A stretch of 64,000 nucleotides of DNA from Maribacter cobaltidurans (GTDB taxonomy: Bacteria; Bacteroidota; Bacteroidia; Flavobacteriales; Flavobacteriaceae): the NCBI RefSeq assembly GCF_002269385.1, contig NZ_CP022957.1, positions 2,967,001 to 3,031,000 on the forward strand, written 5' to 3'. The position numbers and the translations under genes were made by a program. The notes under the pieces are model-generated. The model had not been told where the DNA came from. It saw only the letters and a list, made by a program, of their open reading frames with translations, and did no database searches. Positions 52,503-63,468 of the stretch are shown in pieces. Numbering within the stretch: the first letter of the stretch is position 1; every line of letters starts with the position of its first letter.

Positions 52503-52517
52503 ATGAAACAGAAATGA
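52503..52517 (+). other. Possible four-codon leader frame overlapping the metH start
   Basis: ATGAAACAGAAATGA encodes MKQK and its stop overlaps the metH ATG (ATGA at 52514). Translation coupling is possible; the frame could equally be chance. Confidence 0.3.
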
Positions 52518-53518
52518 GCAATATAAAAGAGGAAATTCAAAAAAGAATTTTGGTATTGGATGGTGCGATGGGCACCATGTTGCAGCAATATAAGTTCACA
52601 GAGGTGGATTTTCGTGGTGAACGATTTAAGGATTGGCATATTGATGTTAAAGGCAATAACGATATGTTGGCCCTTACGCAGCCAGAAGCTTTGGCGGAGG
52701 TACATCGTAAATATCTCGAGGCCGGGGCGGATATCATTGAGACCAATACTTTTTCCAGCACCACCATTGCCATGGCGGATTATGAAATGCAGGATTTTGT
52801 GTATGACTTGAATTATGAATCGGCCGTCATCGCTAAAAAAGTCGCCGAAGAATACACGTTGAAAACCCCCGAAAAACCACGTTTTGTGGCAGGTAGCATG
52901 GGACCTACAAATAAAACAGCCAGTATGTCCCCGGATGTAAACGACTCTGGTTACAGGGCCATCACTTTTGAAGAATTACGCGTAGCGTATAAGCAACAAG
53001 TGGAAGCGCTGTTGGATGGTGGTGTGGATGTTTTGCTGATAGAAACCATAACGGACACTTTAAATTGTAAGGCCGCTTTATTTGCTATAGAAGAGGTGAA
53101 GGAAGAACGAGATATAGACGTTCCTATCATGATTAGCGGAACCATTACCGATGCTTCCGGTAGAACGTTAACAGGACAAACGGCAGAAGCTTTCTTGATT
53201 TCCGTATCCCATGTATCCCTTTTATCTGTTGGATTTAACTGTGCCTTGGGAGCTAAGGACTTAGTACCCCATTTAGAGGTCCTGTCCCAAAAAAGTGAAT
53301 TCGGAATATCGGCCCATCCCAATGCGGGACTGCCCAATGCTTTTGGAGAATATGACCAAAATCCGGAACAAATGGCGAGTCAAATTAAGGAGTATCTGGA
53401 TAAAGGGTTAATCAATATTATTGGAGGTTGTTGTGGAACTACGCCCGCCCATATAAAAGCAATTGCTGATTTGGTTAAGGATTACAAGCCAAGACCATTA
53501 ATGGTAGAGCAGGTATAG
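52514..53518 (+). CDS. metH: Methionine synthase, homocysteine-binding module (split MetH, part 1)
   Basis: 334 residues corresponding to the first domain of MetH, a zinc-dependent homocysteine methyltransferase barrel. [14 protein letters not shown] opens the fold and the zinc ligands are Cys243 (VGFNCALG) and Cys306/307 (GGCCGTTP). The rest of the enzyme is encoded from 53521, two bases after this stop, so the two proteins are cotranslated and must associate to work. The start at 52514 follows an S-box leader. Confidence 0.94.
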   Translation: MSNIKEEIQKRILVLDGAMGTMLQQYKFTEVDFRGERFKDWHIDVKGNNDMLALTQPEALAEVHRKYLEAGADIIETNTFSSTTIAMADYEMQDFVYDLNYESAVIAKKVAEEYTLKTPEKPRFVAGSMGPTNKTASMSPDVNDSGYRAITFEELRVAYKQQVEALLDGGVDVLLIETITDTLNCKAALFAIEEVKEERDIDVPIMISGTITDASGRTLTGQTAEAFLISVSHVSLLSVGFNCALGAKDLVPHLEVLSQKSEFGISAHPNAGLPNAFGEYDQNPEQMASQIKEYLDKGLINIIGGCCGTTPAHIKAIADLVKDYKPRPLMVEQV

Positions 53519-53520
53519 AT

Positions 53521-56217
53521 ATGGAAAGCAAACAAAAAAAATACCTTAAACTTAGTGGTCTGGAACCTTTGGTGGTGACACCAGAAAGTAATTTTATTAA
53601 CGTAGGGGAAAGGACCAATGTGGCAGGTTCCAAGAAATTTCTGCGGCTGATAAAAGAGGAAAAATTTGAGGAAGCTTTGGATGTTGCCAGGGAACAGGTG
53701 GAAGGAGGAGCCCAGATTATCGATATCAACATGGACGATGGTCTAATCGATGGGAAAGCAGCGATGGTCAAGTTTTTGAATCTGGTCATTGCCGAACCTG
53801 ATATTGCCCGAGTGCCTCTTATGATCGATAGTTCCAAATGGGAAATTATTGAGGCAGGATTACAAGTTGTACAAGGAAAATGTGTGGTTAATTCCATAAG
53901 CTTGAAGGAGGGCGAAGGCGAATTCATACATCACGCCAAATTGATAAAGCGATATGGGGCTGCGGTCATCGTTATGGCTTTTGATGAGGTAGGCCAGGCA
54001 GACAATTACGAAAGACGTATTGAAATCGCCAAACGTTCCTATGATATTTTGGTGGACCAGGTTGGTTTTCCGCCAGAGGACATCATTTTCGACCTCAATA
54101 TCTTCCCGGTAGCCACGGGTATGGATGAGCATAAACTCAATGCGTTGGACTTCATAAAAGCAACTAAGTGGGTGCGGGAAAATTTACCCTATTGTAGTGT
54201 TAGTGGAGGAGTAAGTAATGTTTCTTTTTCATTTCGTGGTAATAATCCAGTTCGGGAGGCCATGCATTCCGTGTTTTTATATCATGCGATTAAGGCTGGC
54301 ATGAACATGGGTATCGTAAACCCAACAATGTTGGAGGTTTATGATGATATTCCCAAAGACCTTCTGGAGCATGTTGAGGATGTAATGTTGAATCGCAGGG
54401 AGGATGCAACCGAACGATTATTGGAATTTGCGGAATCCGTTGTAGGTAAGGCCAAGGAAAGCAAAGTGGATAATTCTTGGAGAGAGGAACCCCTGCAGGA
54501 ACGAATTACAAGGGCCTTGGTCAAAGGAATCGACCAGTATATAGAGGTGGATGTAGAGGAAGCCAGACAGGCATCTGACAAACCTATTGAAGTCATTGAA
54601 GGTCATTTGATGACCGGAATGAATGTTGTCGGAGATTTATTCGGGAGCGGTAAAATGTTTTTGCCCCAAGTGGTGAAATCTGCCCGGGTCATGAAAAAAG
54701 CCGTTGCCTATTTATTGCCCTATATTGAAGAGGAGAAATTGGCCAATCCGCAGGAAGGGGATTCGGAAGGCAATGGAAAAATACTGATGGCGACCGTGAA
54801 GGGGGATGTCCACGATATTGGAAAGAATATTGTCAGTGTTGTATTGGCATGTAACAATTATGAGATTATTGATTTGGGGGTAATGGTACCACCGGAGAAA
54901 ATCATTGCCGAGGCCATAGCACAAAAGGTGGATATTATTGGTCTTAGTGGGTTGATTACGCCTTCCTTGGATGAAATGGTACACTTGGCCAAGGAAATGC
55001 AGCGCAATAACTTCAGTATTCCGTTGTTGATTGGTGGGGCAACCACCAGTAAGGCACATACGGCCGTAAAAATAGACCCACAATATAAGGAGGCCGTGGT
55101 CCATGTAAACGATGCTTCCAGGGCCGTAACCGTCGTTGGCGATCTTTTACAGAAAGAAACTTCCGCGGCTTACAAAATGAGAATTAAGGAAGACTATGAT
55201 GACTTTAGGGACAAGTTTTTGAAACGTTCCGTGAAGAAGGAATATAAAACGATAGCTCAGGCCCGTGAGAATAAGTTTAAAATCGACTGGAGTAGTACTA
55301 AAATAAAGGAACCTCATATGTTGGGGACACAGGTGATAGAGGATCAAGAGCTGGATAAATTGGTTTCCTTCATTGATTGGACCCCTTTCTTTAGAAGCTG
55401 GGAATTGCATGGAAAATATCCCGATATATTGACCGACGATGTCGTGGGGAAAGAGGCCACCAATCTCTTTGCCGATGCCCAAAAGATGTTGAAGGAAATT
55501 TTGGATAAGAAACAGCTAAAAGCAAAAGCTGTATTTGGATTGTTTCCGGCAAATACGGTGAACACCGATGATATCGAGGTCATGAACCCCAGTGATGGAA
55601 ATACCTATGTATTTAGAACCCTGAGACAACAGTTACAGCGCAGGGAAGGCGTTGCAGATTACGCATTGGCCGATTTTATTGCGCCAAAGGAAAGCGGTGT
55701 CCAAGATTATATAGGGACTTTCTGTGTTTCTACAGGTTTTGGAACTGCTGAAATTGCCGCTGAATTTGAAAAGAACTTGGATGACTATAATTCCATTATG
55801 GTGAAGGCCCTGGCGGACCGTTTGGCCGAGGCCTTTGCGGAATATTTGCATAAGGAGGTGAGAACCAAGTACTGGGGCTATGCCAAGGATGAGAATTTAA
55901 GCAATGAGGAATTGATCAAGGAGTCATACAAAGGAATTCGTCCGGCACCGGGATACCCGGCCTGTCCGGATCATTTGGAAAAACTGACCATTTGGGAACT
56001 ACTTCAAGTAGAGGAAAGAATAGGGGTAAAGCTAACGGACAGTCTGGCCATGTGGCCGGCAGCATCGGTTTCGGGATACTATTTTGCAAATCCAGAAGCA
56101 AAATATTTTGGTCTGGGAAAAATTAAGGAGGACCAGGTGGCCGATTTTGCCCAGAGAAAAGGAATCAGTTTGGAAAAGGCTAAAAAATGGCTCGCACCAA
56201 ATATTGCGGATGATTGA
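53521..56217 (+). CDS. metH: Methionine synthase, folate/cobalamin/activation modules (split MetH, part 2)
   Basis: 898 residues. Residues ~20-290 are the methyltetrahydrofolate-binding barrel ([29 protein letters not shown]); ~330-560 the cobalamin cap and binding domains with the ligand His431 in [11 protein letters not shown] and [13 protein letters not shown]; ~580-898 the SAM-dependent reactivation domain with [12 protein letters not shown] (near 808). It transfers a methyl group from methyltetrahydrofolate through cobalamin to homocysteine held on part 1. All domain motifs are intact; only the polypeptide is split. Confidence 0.95.
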   Translation: MESKQKKYLKLSGLEPLVVTPESNFINVGERTNVAGSKKFLRLIKEEKFEEALDVAREQVEGGAQIIDINMDDGLIDGKAAMVKFLNLVIAEPDIARVPLMIDSSKWEIIEAGLQVVQGKCVVNSISLKEGEGEFIHHAKLIKRYGAAVIVMAFDEVGQADNYERRIEIAKRSYDILVDQVGFPPEDIIFDLNIFPVATGMDEHKLNALDFIKATKWVRENLPYCSVSGGVSNVSFSFRGNNPVREAMHSVFLYHAIKAGMNMGIVNPTMLEVYDDIPKDLLEHVEDVMLNRREDATERLLEFAESVVGKAKESKVDNSWREEPLQERITRALVKGIDQYIEVDVEEARQASDKPIEVIEGHLMTGMNVVGDLFGSGKMFLPQVVKSARVMKKAVAYLLPYIEEEKLANPQEGDSEGNGKILMATVKGDVHDIGKNIVSVVLACNNYEIIDLGVMVPPEKIIAEAIAQKVDIIGLSGLITPSLDEMVHLAKEMQRNNFSIPLLIGGATTSKAHTAVKIDPQYKEAVVHVNDASRAVTVVGDLLQKETSAAYKMRIKEDYDDFRDKFLKRSVKKEYKTIAQARENKFKIDWSSTKIKEPHMLGTQVIEDQELDKLVSFIDWTPFFRSWELHGKYPDILTDDVVGKEATNLFADAQKMLKEILDKKQLKAKAVFGLFPANTVNTDDIEVMNPSDGNTYVFRTLRQQLQRREGVADYALADFIAPKESGVQDYIGTFCVSTGFGTAEIAAEFEKNLDDYNSIMVKALADRLAEAFAEYLHKEVRTKYWGYAKDENLSNEELIKESYKGIRPAPGYPACPDHLEKLTIWELLQVEERIGVKLTDSLAMWPAASVSGYYFANPEAKYFGLGKIKEDQVADFAQRKGISLEKAKKWLAPNIADD

Positions 56218-56332
56218 TATGCGTTAGGGATTGAAGCGGCATCTTTTATAAATTGTAGATTTATAAAAATATAGCGTAAAGCCCGACCTTTAGGGAACGC
56301 CAAAAAAATAAAGTGATAAGTTATCTTACTAA

Positions 56333-57286
56333 ATGAAAGTAACGGAACATATAAAACAGGCTAAGGGAAAGACCTTATTTTCTTTTGAATTGATACCGCC
56401 GATTAAGGGGAAAAGTATACAGGAACTGTATGATAATATAGATTCTCTGATGGAATTTAAACCGCCTTTTATTGATGTGACCACATCCAGGGAAGAGTAT
56501 GTATATATTGACAAAGGTGGACTTTTGGAAAAGAAGGTGACCCGTATGAGACCTGGAACGGTGGGGATTTGTTCTTCCATTCAGCATAAATACCATGTGG
56601 ATACCGTTCCACATTTATTATGTGGTGGTTTTACCAAGGAGGAAACCGAATACGTTTTGGTGGATTGCCATTATTTGGGTATTGACAATGTGATGGCCCT
56701 CAGGGGAGATTCCATAAAGGAGGAACGATATTTTACCCCTACGGAAGGCGGACATTGTTATGCCAAGGAGTTGGTGGAACAGATTCGGAATTTAAGTCAT
56801 GGTCAGTATTTACATGAAACAATTACCTCTGATGATTATCCCGATTTCTGTATTGGAGTAGCGGGATATCCCGAAAAGCACTTGGAGGCACCATCATTAC
56901 AAACAGATTTAAAGCGCTTAAAGGAAAAGGTAGATGCCGGAGCCGATTATGTAGTAACTCAAATGTTTTTTGATAACCAAAAGTATTTTGAATTTGTGGA
57001 GGCTGCCAAAAATTTGGGTATCAATGTACCGATAATACCGGGAATAAAGCCGGTTGCGGTTAAGCGACACTTGCAATTGTTGCCACAGGTATTCCGTATT
57101 GATATTCCTCAGGATTTGATTGATGCAGTGGAGAACTGCAAAAACAATAAGGAAGTACGACAAATAGGAGTAGAGTGGGCCATTCAGCAATCCAAAGAGC
57201 TTAAGGCGGCAGGTGTACCCGTTTTGCACTATTATTCTATGGGAAAATCGGACAATATTAAAGCCATTGCGAAAGAGGTTTTTTAA
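56333..57286 (+). CDS. metF: 5,10-Methylenetetrahydrofolate reductase
   Basis: 317 residues of a flavoprotein barrel making methyltetrahydrofolate for MetH. Motifs: FSFELIPPIKG, FIDVTTSREEYVY, DNVMALRGDSIKEE, FCIGVAGYPEKH and DYVVTQMFFDNQKYFEF. It lies 116 bases after metH part 2 in the same direction and should share the S-box control. Confidence 0.96.
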   Translation: MKVTEHIKQAKGKTLFSFELIPPIKGKSIQELYDNIDSLMEFKPPFIDVTTSREEYVYIDKGGLLEKKVTRMRPGTVGICSSIQHKYHVDTVPHLLCGGFTKEETEYVLVDCHYLGIDNVMALRGDSIKEERYFTPTEGGHCYAKELVEQIRNLSHGQYLHETITSDDYPDFCIGVAGYPEKHLEAPSLQTDLKRLKEKVDAGADYVVTQMFFDNQKYFEFVEAAKNLGINVPIIPGIKPVAVKRHLQLLPQVFRIDIPQDLIDAVENCKNNKEVRQIGVEWAIQQSKELKAAGVPVLHYYSMGKSDNIKAIAKEVF

Positions 57287-57406
57287 GTTAGGCCCTTAGT
57301 TATAGGACTCTTTAAAGGAGTACAAGTAATAATTTCAGTTTTAATTGGGAAATACAATCAACCAATAACTAAAAACTAACAACCAACTTTACTACCTTTG
57401 ACCCCC

Positions 57407-58504
57407 ATGAAACAGCAATGTTTTTTGTTAATGTCCCTTTTGGGAACGCTATGTTTTTCCCAAAATTCGGAAATCAAAAAACATACCTTGGATTTTAGCC
57501 AATTCTATGGCTCGATCTTACTTCATAACCCTGATATTTCCCATTTAATTGCCAACCACCCCGGTGGTTTTATTTTGGGTTACAATCGGAAAACCTATGG
57601 TTCCCAAGAATGGGAGGAACTCTATAATTATCCGGATTATGGTGCCTCGTTCATTTATCAGGATATGAATAATGCTACATTGGGGAGGAATTTTGGGCTA
57701 TATGCGCACTATAATTTTTACTTCCTTAAAAGAAATATCCAGTTTAGGATAGGACAGGGTATTGCCTACACGACCAATCCGTATGATAAAGTCGAAAACT
57801 TTAGGAACAATGCTTATGGCTCGGACTTTATGAGTTCTACCTATCTCATGGTCAACTACCATAAAGAAAACATTATTGCAGGATTGGGCTTTAAAGCTGG
57901 GGTTTCTGTCATCCATTATTCCAATGGTAATTTTAGGTCCCCGAATACTTCCACGAATACCTTTGCTTTAAATATGGGCCTTACCTATGATTTGGACGGA
58001 GGAGAGGAATTGTCCTATATCAATACTTCGGATAGGGAGAAAATTAGCGAGCCCGTAAAATATAATTTGATTTTAAGGGGAGGACTTAATGAGAGTGATG
58101 TAATCGATTCAGGGCAATACGGATTCTTTATTTTCTCCGTCTATGCGGATAAGCGATTGGGGAGGAAAAGTGCCATTCAGCTGGGAGGGGATGTGTTCTT
58201 TTCTAATTTTTTGAAGGAGTTGATTCGGTTTCAGGGCACGTCATTTCCTGAGATGGACGTAAGGCCCGATGATGATTATAAAAGGGTTGGCGTTTTTTTA
58301 GGTCACGAACTATTTATCAATAGTATGTCTATTATTACCCAGTTAGGTTATTATGTGTATTATCCATTTGATTTTGAAGGAAGAATGTATAATAGAATCG
58401 GATTGAAAAGATATTTTGGAAACAAAATATTCGGTGCCATTACCCTGAAATCGCACGGGGCAGCAGCCGAGGCCGTGGAATTTGGTGTAGGAATTAGATT
58501 GTAA
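57407..58504 (+). CDS. Acyloxyacyl hydrolase/PagL-like outer-membrane protein
   Basis: 365 residues with signal peptide MKQQCFLLMSLLGTLCFS and a beta-barrel pattern of alternating strands. The segment VIHYSNGNFRSPNTSTNTFA contains the His-x-Ser-Asn motif of the PagL lipid A 3-O-deacylase family, followed by an NMGLTY strand. It may trim acyl chains of lipid A at the outer membrane; members in this phylum are untested. The ATG at 57407 is preferred over a TTG nine bases earlier. The next gene starts 3 bases after the stop. Confidence 0.7.
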   Translation: MKQQCFLLMSLLGTLCFSQNSEIKKHTLDFSQFYGSILLHNPDISHLIANHPGGFILGYNRKTYGSQEWEELYNYPDYGASFIYQDMNNATLGRNFGLYAHYNFYFLKRNIQFRIGQGIAYTTNPYDKVENFRNNAYGSDFMSSTYLMVNYHKENIIAGLGFKAGVSVIHYSNGNFRSPNTSTNTFALNMGLTYDLDGGEELSYINTSDREKISEPVKYNLILRGGLNESDVIDSGQYGFFIFSVYADKRLGRKSAIQLGGDVFFSNFLKELIRFQGTSFPEMDVRPDDDYKRVGVFLGHELFINSMSIITQLGYYVYYPFDFEGRMYNRIGLKRYFGNKIFGAITLKSHGAAAEAVEFGVGIRL

Positions 58505-58507
58505 TTC

Positions 58508-59302
58508 ATGAAAAACCTAAATACAAACATAAAAAGGGTATTTGTTTCCATAGAAACAGTTTTTATGGTTTTGATGCTTTGTATTAATTCATCCTGCAAT
58601 TCGGAAAACGCACCGGATTGTTTACAAACAGCTGGTGATTTGGTGCGAGAGGAAATAGTGCTGCCTGAATTCACCAAGATAACGGTATTCGAAAAAGTAG
58701 CGCTTGTTCTATCAGAAGGGGATACGCAAAAAGTGGAACTCGAGACTGGTGAAAACCTTAGGGAGGAAGTCTCCTTAGCGGTGGAGGGTGACCGACTTAT
58801 TTTACGCAACGCGAATGGCTGTAATCTTTTTAGGGAGTATGGTTTAACAACCGTTTATGTGACCTCACCGAACATTACGGAAATTAGAAGTAGCACGGGT
58901 CTTCCCATAAAAAGTGATGGGGTGTTGGCCTATCCAAGTTTGACTTTACTTTCAGAAAGTTTTGTAGTCCCGGAAGCTGAAACCACGGATGGGGAATTTA
59001 ATTTGGATTTAAATACGGGGAGTTTAAATATTGTCGTAAATGGTATAGCCTATTTTAACTTGCGAGGGGCTACCCAAAACCTAAACATGAACATTGCAGC
59101 GGGCGATTCTAGAATAGAGGCACGGGAGTTACTGGCCCAGACGGTCTCAATTAATCACAGAGGAAGCAACGATATGTTGGTCAACCCCCAAGAATCCATT
59201 TCTGGAACTATTCGTGGAAATGGCGATGTTATTTCCTTTAATCGCCCTGAGAATGTGGATGTCCAAGAAATTTTTAATGGTCGGTTGATTTTTAGGGATT
59301 GA
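58508..59302 (+). CDS. Head-GIN domain (DUF2807) lipoprotein
   Basis: 264 residues with a lipoprotein signal ending INSSC (near residue 30) and a right-handed beta-helix-like DUF2807 domain: EEIVLPEFTKITVFEKVALV, LREEVSLAVEGDRLILRNAN, VYVTSPNITEIRSSTGL and ISGTIRGNGDVISFNRPE. Probably a surface or periplasmic adhesin-like protein; function unknown. Cotranscribed with the PagL-like gene. Confidence 0.88.
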   Translation: MKNLNTNIKRVFVSIETVFMVLMLCINSSCNSENAPDCLQTAGDLVREEIVLPEFTKITVFEKVALVLSEGDTQKVELETGENLREEVSLAVEGDRLILRNANGCNLFREYGLTTVYVTSPNITEIRSSTGLPIKSDGVLAYPSLTLLSESFVVPEAETTDGEFNLDLNTGSLNIVVNGIAYFNLRGATQNLNMNIAAGDSRIEARELLAQTVSINHRGSNDMLVNPQESISGTIRGNGDVISFNRPENVDVQEIFNGRLIFRD

Positions 59303-59338
59303 TTTATCAACCTGAACTTCTTGTTGGGTCCGTACAAG

Positions 59339-60085
59339 ATGGACAATGAGTCATATTTTGTAACTTTATGGTACCTAATTTTTAGAAAAGTGAAAACACC
59401 GCTTTTACTTTGCATGTTATTGCTCGGGGTCTACCTTAGCCCAATTACGGCCATATGCAGTTCTGGTGGCATGGCTTCTGCACGAAATACGTCTGGTTCC
59501 AATGAAATGGCTTTCCCAATACAGGAGGAAGAACCTATGGGCCGGTCGGTAGAGGATACAATAACCGAGGCATATACGGCAAAGTTGGAGTTTTACAAAA
59601 AGGATTCCCTGAAAATTTTAATAGTCAAATTAATAGGAATTCAACAATTGGCAGAAAAGGGACTATTGGACAAGGATATAGCCGAAAACCCAAAATACTA
59701 CACTTCCCTTTTAACGGAATTACAAAAAAGCGATATGAAGCCAGAGGAGTATCAATTCTTATCCCGTAGGATGGCTTTTTTAACACTTGCCGACGTAGAG
59801 CAAAAATATAGTTGGAGTAAAATGGCGAATCTAGGACTAATACTATTGCTTTTCGGACTAACGGTAGCGTTGTTTCGGTTCAAGAAAAAAGGTTTCTATC
59901 CCAAGGAGTCCCTTACCAGACAGGAACAGAATATTCGCCAATTGATTCTAATGGGCAGGAGTAATAAGGAAATTGCCAGTGAACTGTTTATCAGTCCGAG
60001 TACGGTAAAGACCCATATCACCAATATCTATCAAAAGCTGAATATCTCCTCAAGAACGGAATTGCTGAGAAAATTCAAAAATTAG
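59339..60085 (+). CDS. Membrane-anchored LuxR-type regulator
   Basis: 248 residues from the ATG at 59339. An N-terminal hydrophobic segment (TPLLLCMLLLGVYLSPITA), a mostly helical extracytoplasmic middle, a second span (LGLILLLFGLTVALF, ~165-180) and a C-terminal GerE/LuxR helix-turn-helix: LTRQEQNIRQLILMGRSNKE, IASELFISPSTVKTHITNIY, QKLNISSRTELL. The layout suggests direct signalling across the membrane to DNA. It lies 36 bases after the head-GIN gene, so it may report on envelope state together with that operon. Confidence 0.85.
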   Translation: MDNESYFVTLWYLIFRKVKTPLLLCMLLLGVYLSPITAICSSGGMASARNTSGSNEMAFPIQEEEPMGRSVEDTITEAYTAKLEFYKKDSLKILIVKLIGIQQLAEKGLLDKDIAENPKYYTSLLTELQKSDMKPEEYQFLSRRMAFLTLADVEQKYSWSKMANLGLILLLFGLTVALFRFKKKGFYPKESLTRQEQNIRQLILMGRSNKEIASELFISPSTVKTHITNIYQKLNISSRTELLRKFKN

Positions 60086-60168
60086 TACGGGTACTAGTCT
60101 ATAAATACAACGTTTTTTAATTTGCCTTTTTCCCTTCGTTGAAGTCCTTTGAGAAAAGGATTTGGTAT

Positions 60169-63100
60169 ATGTTGGAAAATAAATTTAAGAAGTGGAATAC
60201 CGTTCTAGGGTGGACGGTTTTTTCCGTATCACTTGTCGTGTATTCCTTAACGGTGGAACCCACTGTAAGTTTTTGGGATTCGGGTGAGTTGATTTCCGCT
60301 TCCGCAAAACTGCAAATAGCCCATCCACCTGGGGCACCTTTTTTACAAATGCTTGGAGCATTTTTTTCCCTATTTGCAAAAGATGCGTCACAAATTGCCT
60401 TCATGGTAAATTATGTATCCGTGCTGTCAAGTGCCTTTACCATACTATTTCTTTTTTGGACCATTACGCGCCTGTTAAAAGACCTTTTGCACAAATCGAC
60501 CCATAATCGTGCTTCGGATATCATGGTCTTGGGTAGTGGTGTGGTTGGTTCTTTAACCTTTACTTTTTCCGATAGTTTTTGGTTTAATGCTACCGAAACG
60601 GAAGTGTACGCCACGGCCAGTCTAGTCCTGTCATTATTGTTTTGGCTGGGCCTTAGATGGGTTGATGATATAGGGGATTCTAGAGGCAATCGCTGGTTGC
60701 TACTTATTTCATTTGTTACGGGGCTAACCTTTGGTATTCAGTTTATGGGGTTTTTAGTAATTCCGGCCATAGGCTTACTTTTTTATTTTAAGAGATATAG
60801 AGATATTACCTTCAAGAATTTTGTGGCTGCCCATTTTTTGGCAGTGGGTATGCTTATGATGGTCTTTAAGTTTTCGTTCACCCTGTTGCTAAAGTTCTTT
60901 GGATGGGGAGAGGTGTTTTTTGTAAATACTTTTGGCCTGCCTTTTCATTCTGGAAGTTTACTTTTCGGACTGGTTATTTTATCCGTCTTTCTGGTGGTGG
61001 TCCGTTATACGATAAAAAGAAGGCTTTACAAGCTAAACACAATACTACTTTCCATAATGTTTTTGTTGCTGGGCTGCTCTACTTGGTTCATGTTGCCGAT
61101 AAGGGCGAATGCCCAAACGGTAATCAATGAGAATGACCCAGCCAATGCCAAGGCTTTATTGGCGTATTACAATAGGGAGCAATATCCCGCGGCCGAAAGC
61201 CCTTTTTATGGAGCCTATTATTCGGATAAATACGCATCTAATCATCCGGATAAGGACGATAGCCCTAAATATGAAAAGAATGTAAAGACGGGTAAATACG
61301 AAATCATAAATGATTATAAAGAGGCCTTGCAGGGCACAAGCGAGGCCCATTCCGGGTGGCTGCCCAGAATGTGGAGCGATCAAAATGCAGAGAACTACAT
61401 GCGCTATTACGGTTTGTTGGATTTTTCAATAAAACCTGAATATGTAAAAAACAGGGAACTGCAAGAAGCCGTTGGGAATATTAGGAAGCAACTGGAAAAT
61501 AATAGGATTGGAGTGGAGGAATATATCAAATTTTTGGAGGATGCAAAGGACTATTTGGAGGTACACCCACCAACTTTATGGCAAAATTTAGAGTATCTCT
61601 TTCATTTTCAATTCGGATATATGTATTGGCGTTATTTTATGTGGAATTTCGTGGGTAGACAAAATGATGTACAAGGACGTTTTGACGGTAATGGGGATTG
61701 GTTTTCGGGCATTGCTGCAATAGACGGTTTTCGTTTGGGAAACCAGAAAAAATTGCCAGATGCGCAACTTCAAAACAAAGGAAGGAACACCTATTATTTT
61801 CTACCTCTTATATTGGGTCTTTGCGGATTATTTTTTCATGCCTCAAAAGACCGGAAACGGTTTTGGATACTTTGTGTTTTTTTTCTCTTCACCGGATTGG
61901 CAATACAATTTTACACCAATCCACCCATATTTCAACCTCGGGAACGGGATTATTCCTTGGTGGGTTCCTTTTACGTGTTTGCGATTTGGATCGGTCTGGG
62001 AGTTTATGCTGTATTCAAAATTTTAATAAACTATATGAAGCCAAAGTTGTTGGTTCCGGTTGTTTTATTAGGGTGTTTTGTGGCGGTACCTATGCTTATG
62101 GCGCAGGAAAATTGGAATGATCATGACAGGTCAGGAAGGTATACAGCACTCACAATGGCTAAAATGTACTTGGATTCCACCCAAAAAGATGTGGGTTCCA
62201 TTCTTTTCACCATTGGTGATATAGATACATTTCCATTGTGGTATGCGCAGGAGATCGAAAAATATAGAACGGATACCCGTGTTATTGTAACAACCTATTT
62301 TAATGCGGACTGGTACATAGATCAAATGAAAAGACAGGCATATGAAAGTCCGGCCATACCCTCCCAACTTACCCATGAGCAGTATCGCTACGGAACCCGG
62401 GATGTGGTATATTATGCTCCGGTATCGGATAAGCGATGGTCCATACAGGATTTTATGAAATGGATTTCCAGCGATGCTCCACAAACTAAAGTAAAATATC
62501 TATTGCAACAACAAGGACGCGATATCAGTGGTTATTCCAATGGCTATCTCAACGCCATATATTATCCCACCTATAAGTTACGTGTTCCTGTAAACAGAGA
62601 AAAAGTTTTGGATAGCGGCCTTGTAAAAGAGGAGGATGCCTTAAAAATTGTGGATTACATAGATATTGACTTGCCACAATCTGGAATAGGAAAAGGGAGT
62701 CTTTTAATGCTGGATATTATTGCGAACAATAATTGGGAACGGCCCATTTATTTCTCCGGTGGTAGTTTTGATGATTCCGAGTATGTTTGGATGACCGACT
62801 ATTTGCAATTGGATGGTCTGGTCTATAAATTGGTGCCGATAAAAACCAAGTCTGAAAATATTTTCGATAAGGGAAGAATAGATTCTGATTTAATGTTGGA
62901 CATAGTAAAAACATGGGACTGGGGAAATTCTGGTAGTGCGGATATTTACCATGACCCACAAACAAGGAAACAGTTTGGGGTAACCAATAGGATTGCCTTG
63001 GCCCGTTTGTTGGAAAAACTATTGGAAGAACATAAACCCAAAAAAGCAAAAGAGCTGATAAACATGACCATGGAAAATATTCCTTTGGCATTTTATGGTT

Positions 63101-63390
63101 ATCCCACTTTCGTAGAACCGTTTTTGTCCGGTTATTACAAATTGGGGGAAAAGGCAAGAGCAGATGAATTATTTATTGATTTGTCGAAAAAATATAGGGA
63201 TAATCTGGAGTATTACCTATCCCTAGATGAAGAGGACCAATATGCCAAGGCACAATTGATTCTCTCGGATTTATATGGATATAATAGATTGATAGATATT
63301 TTATTGGAAAATGGACAAGAACAAAAAGGAAAGTTGGAAACCTCCATTTTGAATGAATATTTGGATAAATTGGGAAATGTATTAGATTGA
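60169..63390 (+). CDS. DUF2723 (protein O-mannosyltransferase-like) membrane protein
   Basis: 1073 residues. The N-terminal ~600 residues are polytopic and open with the family signature LTVEPTVSFWDSGELISASA and KLQIAHPPGAPFLQMLGAFF, with the Asp/Glu pair expected of GT-C fold glycosyltransferases. A soluble C-terminal region (~640-1073) contains GDIDTFPLWYAQE and repeated helical segments near the end. The ATG at 60169 gives MLENKFKKWNTVLGW, which fits the family; a TTG at 60139 would extend it by ten residues. Sugar donor and target are unknown. Confidence 0.9.
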   Translation: MLENKFKKWNTVLGWTVFSVSLVVYSLTVEPTVSFWDSGELISASAKLQIAHPPGAPFLQMLGAFFSLFAKDASQIAFMVNYVSVLSSAFTILFLFWTITRLLKDLLHKSTHNRASDIMVLGSGVVGSLTFTFSDSFWFNATETEVYATASLVLSLLFWLGLRWVDDIGDSRGNRWLLLISFVTGLTFGIQFMGFLVIPAIGLLFYFKRYRDITFKNFVAAHFLAVGMLMMVFKFSFTLLLKFFGWGEVFFVNTFGLPFHSGSLLFGLVILSVFLVVVRYTIKRRLYKLNTILLSIMFLLLGCSTWFMLPIRANAQTVINENDPANAKALLAYYNREQYPAAESPFYGAYYSDKYASNHPDKDDSPKYEKNVKTGKYEIINDYKEALQGTSEAHSGWLPRMWSDQNAENYMRYYGLLDFSIKPEYVKNRELQEAVGNIRKQLENNRIGVEEYIKFLEDAKDYLEVHPPTLWQNLEYLFHFQFGYMYWRYFMWNFVGRQNDVQGRFDGNGDWFSGIAAIDGFRLGNQKKLPDAQLQNKGRNTYYFLPLILGLCGLFFHASKDRKRFWILCVFFLFTGLAIQFYTNPPIFQPRERDYSLVGSFYVFAIWIGLGVYAVFKILINYMKPKLLVPVVLLGCFVAVPMLMAQENWNDHDRSGRYTALTMAKMYLDSTQKDVGSILFTIGDIDTFPLWYAQEIEKYRTDTRVIVTTYFNADWYIDQMKRQAYESPAIPSQLTHEQYRYGTRDVVYYAPVSDKRWSIQDFMKWISSDAPQTKVKYLLQQQGRDISGYSNGYLNAIYYPTYKLRVPVNREKVLDSGLVKEEDALKIVDYIDIDLPQSGIGKGSLLMLDIIANNNWERPIYFSGGSFDDSEYVWMTDYLQLDGLVYKLVPIKTKSENIFDKGRIDSDLMLDIVKTWDWGNSGSADIYHDPQTRKQFGVTNRIALARLLEKLLEEHKPKKAKELINMTMENIPLAFYGYPTFVEPFLSGYYKLGEKARADELFIDLSKKYRDNLEYYLSLDEEDQYAKAQLILSDLYGYNRLIDILLENGQEQKGKLETSILNEYLDKLGNVLD

Positions 63391-63468
63391 AGCATATTAA
63401 AAACATGTTAAAGCCCACCAAACATCATTTTGTTTAATTAATGTTATTTAACTTTAAACAAAAAAAAC

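Noticed and set aside
52157..52513. Cobalamin riboswitch before the B12-dependent metH
   Set aside because: The leader is fully explained by an S-box; no B12-box-like sequence was seen.
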